Below are positions 50,401-58,400 of a DNA stretch of 64,000 nt, piece by piece. This DNA is from Phoronis australis. Lineage: Eukaryota; Phoronida; Phoronidae. Location: the NCBI GenBank assembly GCA_002633005.1, contig NMRA01000238.1, positions 498,001 to 562,000 on the forward strand. Direction: 5' to 3'. The stretch's first letter is position 1. Each line of letters opens with the position of its first letter. A program made the translations under genes and the position numbers. The notes under the pieces were generated by a model. It did no database searches and had not been told where the DNA came from. It worked only from the letters and a program-made list of their open reading frames with translations.

Positions 50401-52026
50401 TGGCTTTATTAGATATTAGTGCACTCACCATTTGTTGTTGTTGATTTTACAAACTACAACCCGATAAGAGCAACCGATTTGAAGATAAGAACAGCTCATC
50501 AATACTCGTTGACAGGAATGTTACTGAATACTATTTGTATTAAGTTCAATATTCTGGCTTTTTCTTGTGCTTAGACTGAACAATGAAAATAATATAAGCT
50601 TCATATTATTATCAGTCGTAAAACTCATTGTTTAATTGTTCATTCTCCATGGGAAGTCTCATATTTATATGACTTCACTATTCAATCTTCCCCAACTAAC
50701 TCTTCTTCCCTCCACCAGGTGCCAGTGCTGCAGTACCTGTTCTACCTGTCTCAGGTAGGTATCGCCATGTCGCCTCTGAGTAACAACTCACTCTTCCTCA
50801 ACTACCAGAAGAACCCCCTACCAGAGTACCACGCCCGGGGCCTACGGGTGTCTCTGTCCACCGATGACCCCCTACAATTCCACTTCACCAAGGAACCCCT
50901 GATGGAGGAGTACAGCATCGCCACTCAAGTTTGGAAGCTGAGCTCATGTGACATGTGTGAACTGGCACGCAACAGTGTCCTCATGAGTGGCTTCTCACAT
51001 GAGGTACGATTTACACTGAAGACTGACTTGATACAAAAAACGTATAATAACTCTTCTGCTATTTCAGGTGGAAGCAAATTCCAAAGTAATATTTTTTATT
51101 TTTTGATGACTTCTACTAATAATTTTTACTAATATTTTTATGGCAGTCATACACTGTAAACCATGCTAAATAGTGTGTTACATCTGTCCATTCTGTGTTA
51201 GTTCCACAACCAAGTGACTCAATGTCTTGTTAAATGATTTGAGTGAAATCACGATCTCAAATATTATGTCTTGCCAAAATAAACAAAGTTTTACTTCAAA
51301 ACATAGTACATACATACTTTAGAGCAATCCATCAGATTTTCAAACCTTGCAAACGGTTATTGAAAATACGCTCATGGGCGTACTTTTGGAAAATTTTCTG
51401 AAAATACGTCAGTGGGCATAGTTTTGGGTGGGCTTATTTTTAGAAATTCCTGGCATGAATTTGTGTCTGGTTGGATATCTACAAACATAGCTCACAAATT
51501 AATGAATAATTGAATGAGCCTAACATTCCATTAAAAAGTGCAATTCATCTTCAATATTCATTCATTAATAATCAGTCTGTCATTGCTGTATTATGTTTGT
51601 CTCTGGGCCGTCCTGCAAACCTGCCTTCATTCATCGAGCAGATAAGTAAATTTTAACTGTTAAGAATATGTTAAGTAAAGTAACACGATTGTTTTTTCAT
51701 GTTAAGCAGCCTTGTCTGGATCCAAACTATTGTTGATTGATGTATGCTGATTGTTGTAATCATGTTTTATTTTTCAGGTTAAACAGCATTGGCTAGGTCC
51801 TAACTACACCAACTCTGGACTAGCTGGAAATGACATAACTCGAACAAACATTCCTGACATTCGTGTTTCCTACAGATACGAGACACTAACCTCGGAACTG
51901 AAAACGATCTGTGATGCTGTGGGCGACCTATTTCTAATGAATCCCTACAAAGGCAATAATGAAGTGGACGGTGATTCTAGTTACATTAATGTTAATGCCC
52001 AGGTGCCCCATGATGAAGATTTATAA
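14186..52026 (+). CDS. AMPD2: AMP deaminase 2-like, 15 coding exons, complete
   Basis: This zinc enzyme hydrolyses AMP to IMP plus ammonia in the cytosolic purine nucleotide cycle. Exons are 14186-14447, 27233-27479, 33753-33915, 34961-35144, 38748-38967, 41646-41775, 43112-43249, 43938-44000, 45027-45158, 46802-46965, 47493-47619, 48824-48984, 49623-49743, 50719-51003 and 51778-52026. All are GT-AG with matching phases, giving 881 residues; vertebrate AMPD2 is about 879. Catalytic hallmarks are [12 protein letters not shown] (HxH metal ligands), [13 protein letters not shown] and the deaminase signature [13 protein letters not shown]. The N-terminal third (exons 1-4) is the poorly conserved isoform-specific regulatory region, with a TAPYEMP block pointing to the AMPD2 branch. 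The catalytic region shows no missing key residue. Intron 1 is 12.8 kb and the introns are rich in transposons and minisatellites. Exon 1 is the least certain part. Confidence 0.96.
14862..15300 (+). repeat. Dispersed repeat, copy 2, with its own inverted end
   Basis: The left two thirds match the minus strand of 11932-12310. The right third (about 15183-15300) matches the plus strand of about 11938-12055. The segment 15060-15300 therefore folds on itself, with arms near GTAGCCCCTGTATAGCC and CACATAGCCCCTTGTTTGG. It is non-coding and suggests a foldback-type element. Confidence 0.55.
16017..16781. mobile_element. TIR DNA transposon remnant (CAGTGGCGGATCTAGG type)
   Basis: The left end CATAGGCGGATTTAGG and the reverse complement of the right end, CAGTGGCGGATCTAGG, form near-perfect terminal inverted repeats, extended by G-runs and GGGCCC words. 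Both ends are flanked by TACAG. No transposase is encoded, so it is non-autonomous. The terminus style resembles hAT-like elements, but a clean 8-bp target duplication is not seen. Confidence 0.65.
16471..16541 (+). repeat. tRNA-derived sequence (A and B box)
   Basis: Inside the TIR element there is a tRNA-like segment: GGTGGTGTAGTGGTAACG resembles the internal A box and D arm, and GTGAGTTCGAGTCA resembles the B box and T arm. The stems do not pair well, so it is a tRNA-derived SINE head or dead tRNA rather than a working tRNA. Confidence 0.5.
18681..19096. repeat. Large foldback MITE
   Basis: The left end AATTGACACCAGGGCCCGGT continues CTCCAATCTTT. It is mirrored at the right end by AAAGATTAGAGACCAGGCCC followed by AGGGTGTCAAATT. 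Pairing continues inward for about 130 bp per arm (for example GGGCGAACTCAACATAAG against the complement of CTTAAGTTCGCAC), with mismatches. It is non-coding. Confidence 0.7.
20075..20172. repeat. Short foldback MITE, family shared with 60093
   Basis: The left arm CTGATATAACGTGCCTGCAT is followed by ATTGAGAA. The right arm is its near reverse complement (TTTCAAAATGCAGACACATT then ATATCAGACTATTA). The same GATATAACG-x-GC terminus is seen at 60093-60190. Confidence 0.65.
21131..21186. repeat. Small hairpin
   Basis: CTCACTAAATCCAGGTGTG and the downstream CACACCTTGGTTGAATTTAG plus TGGAG are complementary around GCGTATGCATT. It could be a deletion remnant of a foldback element. Confidence 0.5.
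22535..22720. repeat. Diverged repeat related to 24650-24850
   Basis: AGTAGCCCCTGGCGATAACT followed by a GACCGAAGT word and AACTGAAGTTAA resembles the reverse complement of 24650-24850 in the same order. A third, shorter piece is at about 25215-25290. It is an old repeat family with no coding potential. Confidence 0.4.
24374..24503. repeat. Foldback MITE
   Basis: The left arm ACCTCGATTGGCGTACATGA then AGTAACATCCCAC pairs with the right arm GTGGGATATTACTTCATGTA then CGCCACTCTCGGTTCC. Inner arms CGCATATCGA and TCGATATGCAG also pair. Arms of about 55 bp with a short loop make a strong predicted hairpin. Confidence 0.75.
25963..26058. repeat. Two-copy tandem duplication, about 48 bp
   Basis: GTGCTCTATAGTGATAACC through ATCAGCTGTGTGGAGTA occurs twice in tandem with minor differences, in AMPD2 intron 1. 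Confidence 0.8.
27233..27479 (+). CDS. AMPD2: AMPD2 exon 2
   Basis: Follows TTCTGTTGCAG. It encodes a Pro/Ser segment, [20 protein letters not shown] and [17 protein letters not shown], which correspond to the N-terminal regulatory region of AMPD2-type enzymes. The donor AAAAA|GTAGGT gives phase 2. Reading on would hit TAG at once, supporting this boundary. Confidence 0.88.
29294..29455 (-). pseudogene. Non-LTR retrotransposon ORF2, C-terminal fragment
   Basis: On the minus strand, a frame ending at TGA (29296-29294) reads [20 protein letters not shown], then [20 protein letters not shown] and RGLYPGRG. The GRP-x-x-TW, D-x-x-x-LG-x-x-W and A-x-DR-x-x-W-x-x-L series is the familiar extreme C-terminus of LINE reverse transcriptase polyproteins. 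Nothing upstream of it encodes the polymerase, as expected of a 5'-truncated insertion. Confidence 0.7.
30145..31495 (+). mobile_element. TIR element, copy A (TA-flanked, non-autonomous)
   Basis: The left end CCTTATTCGCCCTAATAAG and a right end whose reverse complement is CCGCATTTGCCCTACTAGG are diverged inverted repeats flanked by TA. Subterminal ATAAGCGCCCC words occur at both ends. Internal blocks (TTTTCAGACTTTGCT, GGCCAGGAAGC, GTGACAACAAC) are shared with the copy at 39039 in the same order and orientation. No transposase frame is seen. Confidence 0.7.
33753..33915 (+). CDS. AMPD2: AMPD2 exon 3
   Basis: Starts after CTCCAACAACAG and encodes [19 protein letters not shown] and [13 protein letters not shown], the conserved FQRV-x-I-S-G-E motif before the AMPD core. 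Phase 0 at GTGGG|GTAAGC. Confidence 0.92.
34568..34751 (+). repeat. 24-bp minisatellite
   Basis: About seven copies of a unit like TATCTAACTCCTTCACTACC plus ATGG, with one diverged copy in the middle. It lies in AMPD2 intron 3. Because 24 is a multiple of three it stays open in one frame, but it is not coding. Confidence 0.9.
34961..35144 (+). CDS. AMPD2: AMPD2 exon 4
   Basis: Encodes [20 protein letters not shown], then [11 protein letters not shown], a conserved helix of the AMPD N-terminal region. It ends in phase 1 at CTGG|GTAATT. Confidence 0.94.
36550..37000 (+). repeat. Diverged tandem repeat of about 78 bp
   Basis: Five or six degenerate units each carry a GAGCCCTAA-like word, an AGTGCTAACCTGTGGTTGG-like word and intervening sequence. 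It lies in AMPD2 intron 4. Divergence is high, so it is older than the other minisatellites in this gene. Confidence 0.65.
38748..38967 (+). CDS. AMPD2: AMPD2 exon 5
   Basis: Encodes [43 protein letters not shown] and SDGP. The P-x-H-P-P and LMALI-x-x-GP blocks precede the catalytic barrel in AMP deaminases. Phase 2 at CCACT|GTAAGT. Confidence 0.95.
39039..40434 (+). mobile_element. TIR element, copy B (TA-flanked, non-autonomous)
   Basis: Termini CCGTATTCGCCGTAATAACC and its mirror GGTTATTACGCCGAATACGG pair with a single mismatch and sit between TA dinucleotides, the likely target-site duplication. Subterminal TAAGCGCCC repeats lie at both ends. The body resembles copy A. The near-perfect termini indicate that it is younger than copy A. 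No long open frame is present. Confidence 0.8.
40881..41049 (+). repeat. 45-bp minisatellite
   Basis: Four units, spaced 48, 45 and 45 bp, with core TCATACTCCAAGTATAGCCT and CACGCAATAAACCCAGTGGC. It lies in AMPD2 intron 5 just upstream of exon 6. Confidence 0.9.
41646..41775 (+). CDS. AMPD2: AMPD2 exon 6
   Basis: Encodes [23 protein letters not shown] and HRDFYNIRK, the very conserved entry to the deaminase domain. Phase 0 at AAAG|GTACAA. Confidence 0.97.
43000..43122 (+). repeat. Three 41-bp tandem copies spanning the exon 7 splice acceptor
   Basis: Units at 43000-43040, 43041-43081 and 43082-43122 each contain CTAAGATGCAACTGTTTGTT, a CC-A/T-ATAG acceptor and GTGGACACTCA. The last unit carries the real exon 7 start at 43112. 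The two upstream copies present the same acceptor at 43029|43030 and 43070|43071, followed by the same first codons and then a TAA stop. Confidence 0.95.
43112..43249 (+). CDS. AMPD2: AMPD2 exon 7 (metal-binding HxH)
   Basis: Opens with [20 protein letters not shown], containing the HxH zinc ligands of the deaminase superfamily, then [13 protein letters not shown]. Phase 0 at GGAG|GTCAGG. Confidence 0.97.
43938..44000 (+). CDS. AMPD2: AMPD2 exon 8
   Basis: A 63-bp exon encoding [20 protein letters not shown] plus Ala. Phase 0 at both ends; donor GCG|GTAAGT. Confidence 0.96.
45027..45158 (+). CDS. AMPD2: AMPD2 exon 9
   Basis: Encodes [20 protein letters not shown] and [11 protein letters not shown], the family motif that includes the HRFDKFN substrate-site segment. 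Donor TTAAA|GTGAGT, phase 0. Confidence 0.97.
45670..46054 (+). repeat. 50-bp minisatellite
   Basis: Eight nearly identical units with core AGTCAACTGATTCAGCCTGA, TCTCAAGCAGTAACATAACA and CACCTCAGCA. It lies in AMPD2 intron 9. Units are highly homogeneous, implying recent expansion. Confidence 0.95.
46802..46965 (+). CDS. AMPD2: AMPD2 exon 10
   Basis: Encodes [28 protein letters not shown] and [10 protein letters not shown]. Phase 2 at TTATA|GTAAGT. Confidence 0.97.
47493..47619 (+). CDS. AMPD2: AMPD2 exon 11
   Basis: Encodes [20 protein letters not shown] then [20 protein letters not shown]. Phase 0 at CAACAC|GTATGT. Confidence 0.97.
48196..48440 (+). repeat. 34-bp minisatellite
   Basis: Seven units with core TTGTCTTCTCTCATTGGCTA and ACACATAAGCTTCC, one unit slightly expanded. 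It lies in AMPD2 intron 11. Confidence 0.95.
48623..48675 (+). repeat. Trinucleotide and hexanucleotide microsatellite
   Basis: An AAT run passes into GGTAAT repeats. It lies in AMPD2 intron 11. Confidence 0.85.
48824..48984 (+). CDS. AMPD2: AMPD2 exon 12
   Basis: Encodes [11 protein letters not shown] and [20 protein letters not shown], the latter a core helix of the barrel. Phase 2 at CGTAG|GTGAGC. A minisatellite begins 78 bp downstream. Confidence 0.97.
49062..49545 (+). repeat. 36-bp minisatellite
   Basis: About 13 units with core GCAGGCCCCCCACACATATG and GACCTGATCATGCTAT. It lies in AMPD2 intron 12, between the exon 12 donor and exon 13. The unit length is divisible by three and lacks stops, so long frames stay open on both strands (positions 49040-49637). 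None is in the frame of exon 13. One N (49373) shows that the array was not fully resolved. Confidence 0.95.
49623..49743 (+). CDS. AMPD2: AMPD2 exon 13 (active-site HCGEAG)
   Basis: Encodes [20 protein letters not shown] and [14 protein letters not shown]. The HCGEAG motif carries a metal-binding histidine and the catalytic glutamate of the family. Phase 0 at AAG|GTTAGT. Confidence 0.97.
50719..51003 (+). CDS. AMPD2: AMPD2 exon 14 (deaminase signature)
   Basis: This 95-codon exon contains [33 protein letters not shown] (catalytic aspartates in the STDDP signature) and [16 protein letters not shown]. Phase 0 at GAG|GTACGA. Confidence 0.98.
51778..52026 (+). CDS. AMPD2: AMPD2 exon 15 (terminal)
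   Basis: Encodes [20 protein letters not shown] and [18 protein letters not shown], then a lineage-specific acidic tail ending VPHDEDL and TAA at 52024-52026. Confidence 0.97.
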   Translation, partial: VKQHWLGPNYTNSGLAGNDITRTNIPDIRVSYRYETLTSELKTICDAVGDLFLMNPYKGNNEVDGDSSYINVNAQVPHDEDL

Positions 52027-53610
52027 ACAAACTTAGCTGATGAGGTTGAAATCTTCATTAGGCCCAACGTCCAGCCCTGAGTTTTCAAAACGGTTCTCTT
52101 TTGAAGGTCTATGTTATTTATTACGATAAAATCTCACAAATTTCGGACAAAAACAATTGCTAGAATTGGCCTTTTTTCTTTTTGATGTTTATTATGATGT
52201 TGTGAACTGAGACAATGTTGTAAAACATTGTCTTACAATAGCCATGATGTAAAACTTAAAAATGAAACATCGGTTTGTCTTACTTGTCTTATGGAAAAAA
52301 TGGTGAAATATAAATTTCACTGGTCCGCCATACTGTGTCCTAAATTGGGAAGATTTTAATGTGCTTGGTTTTAAATCTTCTCCCCTCTAATTTGTACTGA
52401 TAGTAAATATACCTTGGGTGTTAACTCAAAAGGATTTGCGTTGCTCCACAAGTCTACATATTTTCCATTCATTCTTATTAGTCATGGGTCGTATGCCTAA
52501 TTTCTAGAAATACATAACATACAGTCAATGTTGTCTTGCTGTACAAGGGATGCAGATAGTGCAATGTAGTTCTTGTTGCTGGATGTGAATTTTTATTGGT
52601 TGAATAATGACCAGCTTTTCAGTTAAAACAGAGTAGTCATGATTTCACATCAGGTACGGTTTTATATGCGAACAGGGTACCAGTTTCATTTTGTTTGGTA
52701 CATACGTGGAGTGTGATTTCTCTGGTGTTTTTGGTCATGAATCAAGCGCTGAAAAGAGATGGTGCATGTTTATTTTAGGGTGAGAAATTTCACTTAGTCT
52801 TAGTTTGTGTTAATAATTTAATGGAGCTGAATATGTTGTAAATGAAATTAATTACTAAGAATGGCTAGAAGTTGGAAGTATTAGAATAGCCGTATAAAAA
52901 TAGCAGGTAAAGTGTGGAGTCGTTTTTAATTGCTTGAATTGCTTCCATGAATTCATCGTTGGTGTGCCTTTAGTATGCCTTATTTAATCGATTGTTACAT
53001 TTTTTGGAGCGATTCAGGGTACACTGTACCTGTTGCAGTATTATAATCATTTCAAGTCTTCATGTTAATGGTCAGTTAATATTGTGTCTTGGCAATATGA
53101 CTTGTGGTCAATGCAGTTCTAGTGCTGTGTTATCTTTGTTAATGTGTTATTATTGACGTTATCAATTTTATTTGTTATAGAACTATTTGTATACTGTGCC
53201 TCCTGTGACACGTTTTTCCTCAGAATACAATCGTATGAACCAAATGTGCTGCATATTGTCGACATGGTGGAATGAAGTCCTGGATAACTTCATTGAATTT
53301 TTAAAACTGATGAATGTCTCTTGTATTAGTTGAGAAATTGATGCAATTTGTAATTGTTGAATAGTTTTACACAGAGTTCCTTCTTAATTTTAACATAACT
53401 TTGGTGAAGCTACATATTAAATTTTGATGAAATTTTGTTAGGATTATAGTATGTAACAAATACCGGGGGAGGGGGTGCAATAAATTCACCTAATCCCTTT
53501 TTTGGTCTTGATATGAGAAATGACTGCAGCCTTGCCACATATTCTGTTTAACATTTGCTTGCTCAAAAATTCAACTGACATATAAATAAAGCTACAAACT
53601 TTGACCCCAG
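52027..53610 (+). other. AMPD2: AMPD2 3' UTR and candidate polyadenylation signals
   Basis: Non-coding, AT-rich sequence after the stop. AATAAA occurs at 53479-53484 and 53585-53590; either could set the transcript end. The UTR end is inferred. Confidence 0.5.
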
Positions 53611-54756
53611 ATGTTGACCTTGACTCCCAGTTGAACATTTTTAAGGGGTGCATTGCTTATACCTAAGAAACTGGCAAAAAATCAAGGTCACACGTCAAGA
53701 AAACACAATCGCTCTAGCGAAAGGTGCGAGTTTCGTGAGTGTTTTTAGAACTGTATTAGTGTACCCTAACAAAATGACGCCCACTTGAGTGATTAGTTGG
53801 TGAGGTTGGAATGTTGAGTTATGGGATATAATTCATATCCATGAGTGAAAGATTTCTCAAGTGATTTGCTAGTGTCTGGTGTCTATGGAATGTACTACAA
53901 GTGCAAGTTTTCATACATTACAAAAATCCAGTAGCTACAAACTAAGTACAAAATCATGGTAAGTTCATAAAAATATGTTATTAACCAACATTAAAATGTT
54001 CAATGACTTAAATGTGAATTTAGAAACATCAATCAATTTGATTAGTACATAAATCACTTCTTGACATCAGGTCAAACAGTATATCCTCTTAAAGCGATAT
54101 ACATGTAGATAGACTAAAACAAAAAGTCATGTAAACAACCCAAGTATACTGATTACAAACCAAAACACAGGAATACTAATGAAATAAATAGCAATTGTAA
54201 CAAAACAGAATAACGACCCTAACATTTTTTAGTGAACTTGCATAAAACTAATTTCACCATTTGTTACACACAGCATTAAGTAAGGATTAAAAATGAACCA
54301 ATACAAAAAATACCTGACCATATTCCTAAGTAATGAAAGAATACATGTCCCTGATGTGTGCTGAAACCTAATGACTTGATATGTTACATTGTACATGGAC
54401 AAGACGGTCACTAGACAGAATGTAATGCTGAATCCTGTTCAAAGACATCCTGACACTTTAACAATCATGTACCACACTGTAGCAAGGACCAGTCTAAGGC
54501 ATGCTTCATACAACTGCAGGAAAAAGTTTAGGAAAGCACACAACGTCACTAGTGCGCAAAAATTTTCATTGACACACTGTACTGCTTAACTGCACATTAA
54601 AATTGTGCTGGCAAACATGCCTTTTTGTCTTACTATGGAAGTTATACACATTGTGCATTTAGATTCTAACACGGTGGCAATGCAGACCAGTCAGATCAAA
54701 GTCTAGCCAAACATTAATCTCAACGTCAGTGATAGGTGGTCAAGCATACCAGGTCC
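53611..54756. other. Intergenic between convergent AMPD2 and TTC12
   Basis: No gene recognised. The two genes converge tail-to-tail with about 3.3 kb between stop codons, part of which must be 3' UTR on each strand. Confidence 0.4.
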
Positions 54757-54762
54757 TTTATT
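54757..54762 (-). terminator. Candidate TTC12 polyadenylation signal
   Basis: AATAAA on the minus strand, about 580 bp beyond the stop codon. Other weaker variants lie nearby, so this is only a candidate. Confidence 0.3.
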
Positions 54763-55343
54763 CGGAATGCAAAAGATGTTTGGGAGCTCAGACAAGCCCG
54801 AACTTTGCCGCACTGTGTCCAAGTCACCAACATTTCTGGAATAGCACTGCAAATTGTTGATTGACACATTCCCCTCCCTCAGCTTACAAAAGCCCTGTAT
54901 ACTGTGAAAATGCAGGTCAACATTGGATTTATGAGTTTGGTTCATCTAATATGCAGTTAGAGGTTAGACCTCTCACTTAGCACATGATCTACTGGGATAG
55001 TCCAAAAACAAACTGGAAGAGGGCATCAAAAACTAACAACTCATAGGAGGTCTAAATTTTCCCAATAGAATTTAGTCCCTACAGGGTGACTGACCCATAG
55101 ACATGTTTTTCTAAAGCAATTCCTGCAATTTTGAGTAATTCCTTAGTCTGTTGATAACTCGTTGCTCATTTTTCAAAGTCTTCAATCTACTAACTTCTGC
55201 CAGTTACTGGTAAACATTGTAGCGAGTATAAGTTTTTGACAGGCTTCATAAAACTGTGAAGCATATGTAGTCAGTTGAGTTGTTGCTCATTCTTCAAAGT
55301 CTTCAAGTAACCACAGAGAGTGCCCATGGCACTGTACCGAGCA

Positions 55344-55416
55344 TCAATCTTTAATGTGCTTCATACAACTGTGGAGAATCTCAAGACCATGCAGTTCACG
55401 TAATCTCTCAAGGTGT
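55344..55416 (-). CDS. TTC12: TTC12 terminal exon
   Basis: Follows CTGTTTACAG and encodes HLERLRELHGLEILHSCMKH then IKD and TGA at 55346-55344. This short Arg/Leu-rich C-terminus is the best single indicator of TTC12 identity. Confidence 0.88.
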
Positions 55417-58400
55417 CTGTAAACAGTTGTACATTACTTAAAATGGTAAAATCATTACATAGAAAGGAGTATCCCGGAAACAGAACTTAGATGAAATAAC
55501 TTGTCATTCGTTTCTGAAAAAAGTGAAATTATCGGCAAGAAATTGAGTTTTTGAGATCAGCCTAAGAGCAAACTTAAACTTACAACCTCTGTGGTTACAG
55601 TATAATGCTCTGCTGGCTGAACTAACTCCCACTCAATAAATGTCAGTGTGTGTTTCAAGCGTATTTAACTTGAAAAGTCTCCCAACTTCATGTCAGTGAT
55701 TGCCTGGCAGACAAAGGTAAGAATTGACAATTTGTAATAAAATCACAAAAACATTTTGTTTATAGCTCTGGTCAAAAGTTAATAATTTGAAGAAGTTTAT
55801 CTCATCCATAATTCCAAAAATATCTTCAGACATTAAACTGATATTGCCCCTTTAAGGACGAGTATACTACTCGTACGAAGACCTCACAAACACTAAACAA
55901 AGTATATGAGAGCACAAAATGGCATTATTCTTTTTCTGAAAACGTAATTTTTCAAATCAAGTACTAAAAGATTTTCATAAATGAATTACCAAAAATAGAA
56001 AATTCTCATAACAACACGCAACAGAAAACAGAAGCCTATTTAAAACTCTATATTCAAACGCAAGCTTGGATACTAAAGAACATCTTCATGTCTTTTAAGA
56101 CTTAAAAGTCCCATCCAGCCCCAATTGGGTCAAGAAGAAAATTGGGTCAAGAAGAACTGAAATAAATCAAGTGAGCGGTCGTGAACGGCGCTTTTGAAAC
56201 AAACAATGAACTATAGCACACACTTTACAGTTTTAGCCAAAAGTATTCAGACAAAATAACTCTAGATTGCCTGTCATGACGACAAGGCAGAAGGTGCATT
56301 CATAGTCAGAGTAGTCTCCCCTGATGACTGAGAATGCAGGGGAAGTAACAGGAAAGATAGTAAATCAAAGGTGACTAAACTATTCTGTAATTAGAATTAA
56401 CCCAGTACATATTACCAGCCATTGTTACTGTTAACAGAATTACCGTCGTTATGGGGGAAATGGTATTTTGTCTGATTACTTTTGTCTTATACTGCACATT
56501 CTGTCCTGAGTGTTGTCATGTAGCTTTACACAATTGTTTTAACTCTCAAACTGCAACCTGCACACATAGAAACCAAAAAAACGTGCAGTTGGAATGAACA
56601 CTTCTAGTTGGATCTATTTCCCATTACCTAGGGTCTCCTTTCGCCAACTTAGCTATTAGTATAGCACAGTTTTGTTGAACCATTTCCTTGTGACAGTCAC
56701 GTGTCAAGGATAACAGATCCATGATGATATTAGTGCCATGAAGTTTGGTGGCCTCACTTGGAACCTCGCCGATACAATGACCAAGACAGAGTGCTGCATT
56801 TCCGATAACAGTCTCATCTTTTGATGACAACAGAGTACACAATATTTTCAATGCTGAAAAAAATACAAAAAGTAATTCATATCGCGCTTTCTCATTTATA
56901 AATTGTTACACATTTTATAATAAAAGGTACCCTGGTTGGAACCTAAATTTGAACAAGTTGGGTGCACCAGCTGTGCAGCCACACGTCAAAGCGTAGTTCA
57001 GCTAGTGTTATCTCCAACAATCATCTCTGTTTCCCAGTTAGTGAGTAAACATACCGAAAGTAAAAGGTATAGAAATTCAAACCTGTATGAATCATTCAGA
57101 GCCAGAATGCAGAACATACATTGCAGAGGCATGAACTGATAAACCATCAATTTGAAAGTACTTGTAAGGTAACTAGGCTTTAAAGCCCTAATTCATACAA
57201 AAACATCTGATCTCAAAGTCTTAGAAAATAAATCAGTCTGGAAAATAAATCAGTGTAGAAAGGCATAGTATATATATTATTCTATTTTGCATGCAATTTG
57301 TGTATATTTGACAGTCTTGATAGCCCTGATTGCATGGAAACTGCATGGATATGGTATGTCTCAGACTTGAGACCTGATTGTATGAAAACTGCATGGATTT
57401 CAGTATGTCTCAGACTTGAGCTCTGATTGACGCAAGAAACTTTCACACTTGAAAACCTTTAGGTCGTGATATGTGATCTGCTTGTTGAAGAAATAAATAA
57501 ATGTCATGAAATTATTTCTTAGCCCATGGCAAAGCAATCTACAACATCTTATCCTGACATAATAGAAAGACTAGGTAAGAATGTAGTTTAAGTTTGGGGA
57601 TGACTGGAGAGACCAGTGGCCAATTCATTTGACAAAGCTGAAATGAGAGAAAACTCAGCAACTACACAAGAGGGTCGCAATTCCTGTGAGTTTCATCCAA
57701 CATATTGACCTCTAAAAGTACCCGTCTATACACTCGATGGAAGCCTTACCTCCCTTGACTTTTACAACACAACGCCTGGCATCAGTGTTGGAGGCAGTAC
57801 ATCCTGTCAAGCTCTTGACAGCATATTTCACCTCAGCAGCATTACTGGTCTCCTAAGACAAGCATGGGAAAGTAGATCATCTGACTACAAACATCCAATG
57901 AAGCTGATTGCTGTACGCTAAATTCCAACTTCTTATCTATTTGAAACAGGTTTTAAAACAGATATTATCAAAATTGACACGTAGCGGAATGCGTAAATGA
58001 TGCAACGAATTGCTTAACATAAACTTGTTCTTATTGAGACGTGGATACAATATCATGACCCGAGAGGGATCTGACATATTTATTCTTTTATTACAAAATA
58101 GTTTGCCAGGAGCCCCTCTTCTTCACAGATTTTTTAAATACACAACAGCATTACCTCTTTACTGCTTTAACGGAGACCCACTTTAATAAAGCATTAACTA
58201 CCGTAGATAGCAGTGCCATGTACATAACCAGTCTTTCATTACAGAAAATACAAAAGTGGATAAGCAGAAGGGTCCAGACCCACCCCTTCTTCATTGATTC
58301 TTTATGCTGCTAACAAACCTGTCAATGCCAAATAGTTGTTGTGTTGTTTACTCGTGATGCTCACAGACAGGGTAGATTTTATCAATATTGATGTTTGCAA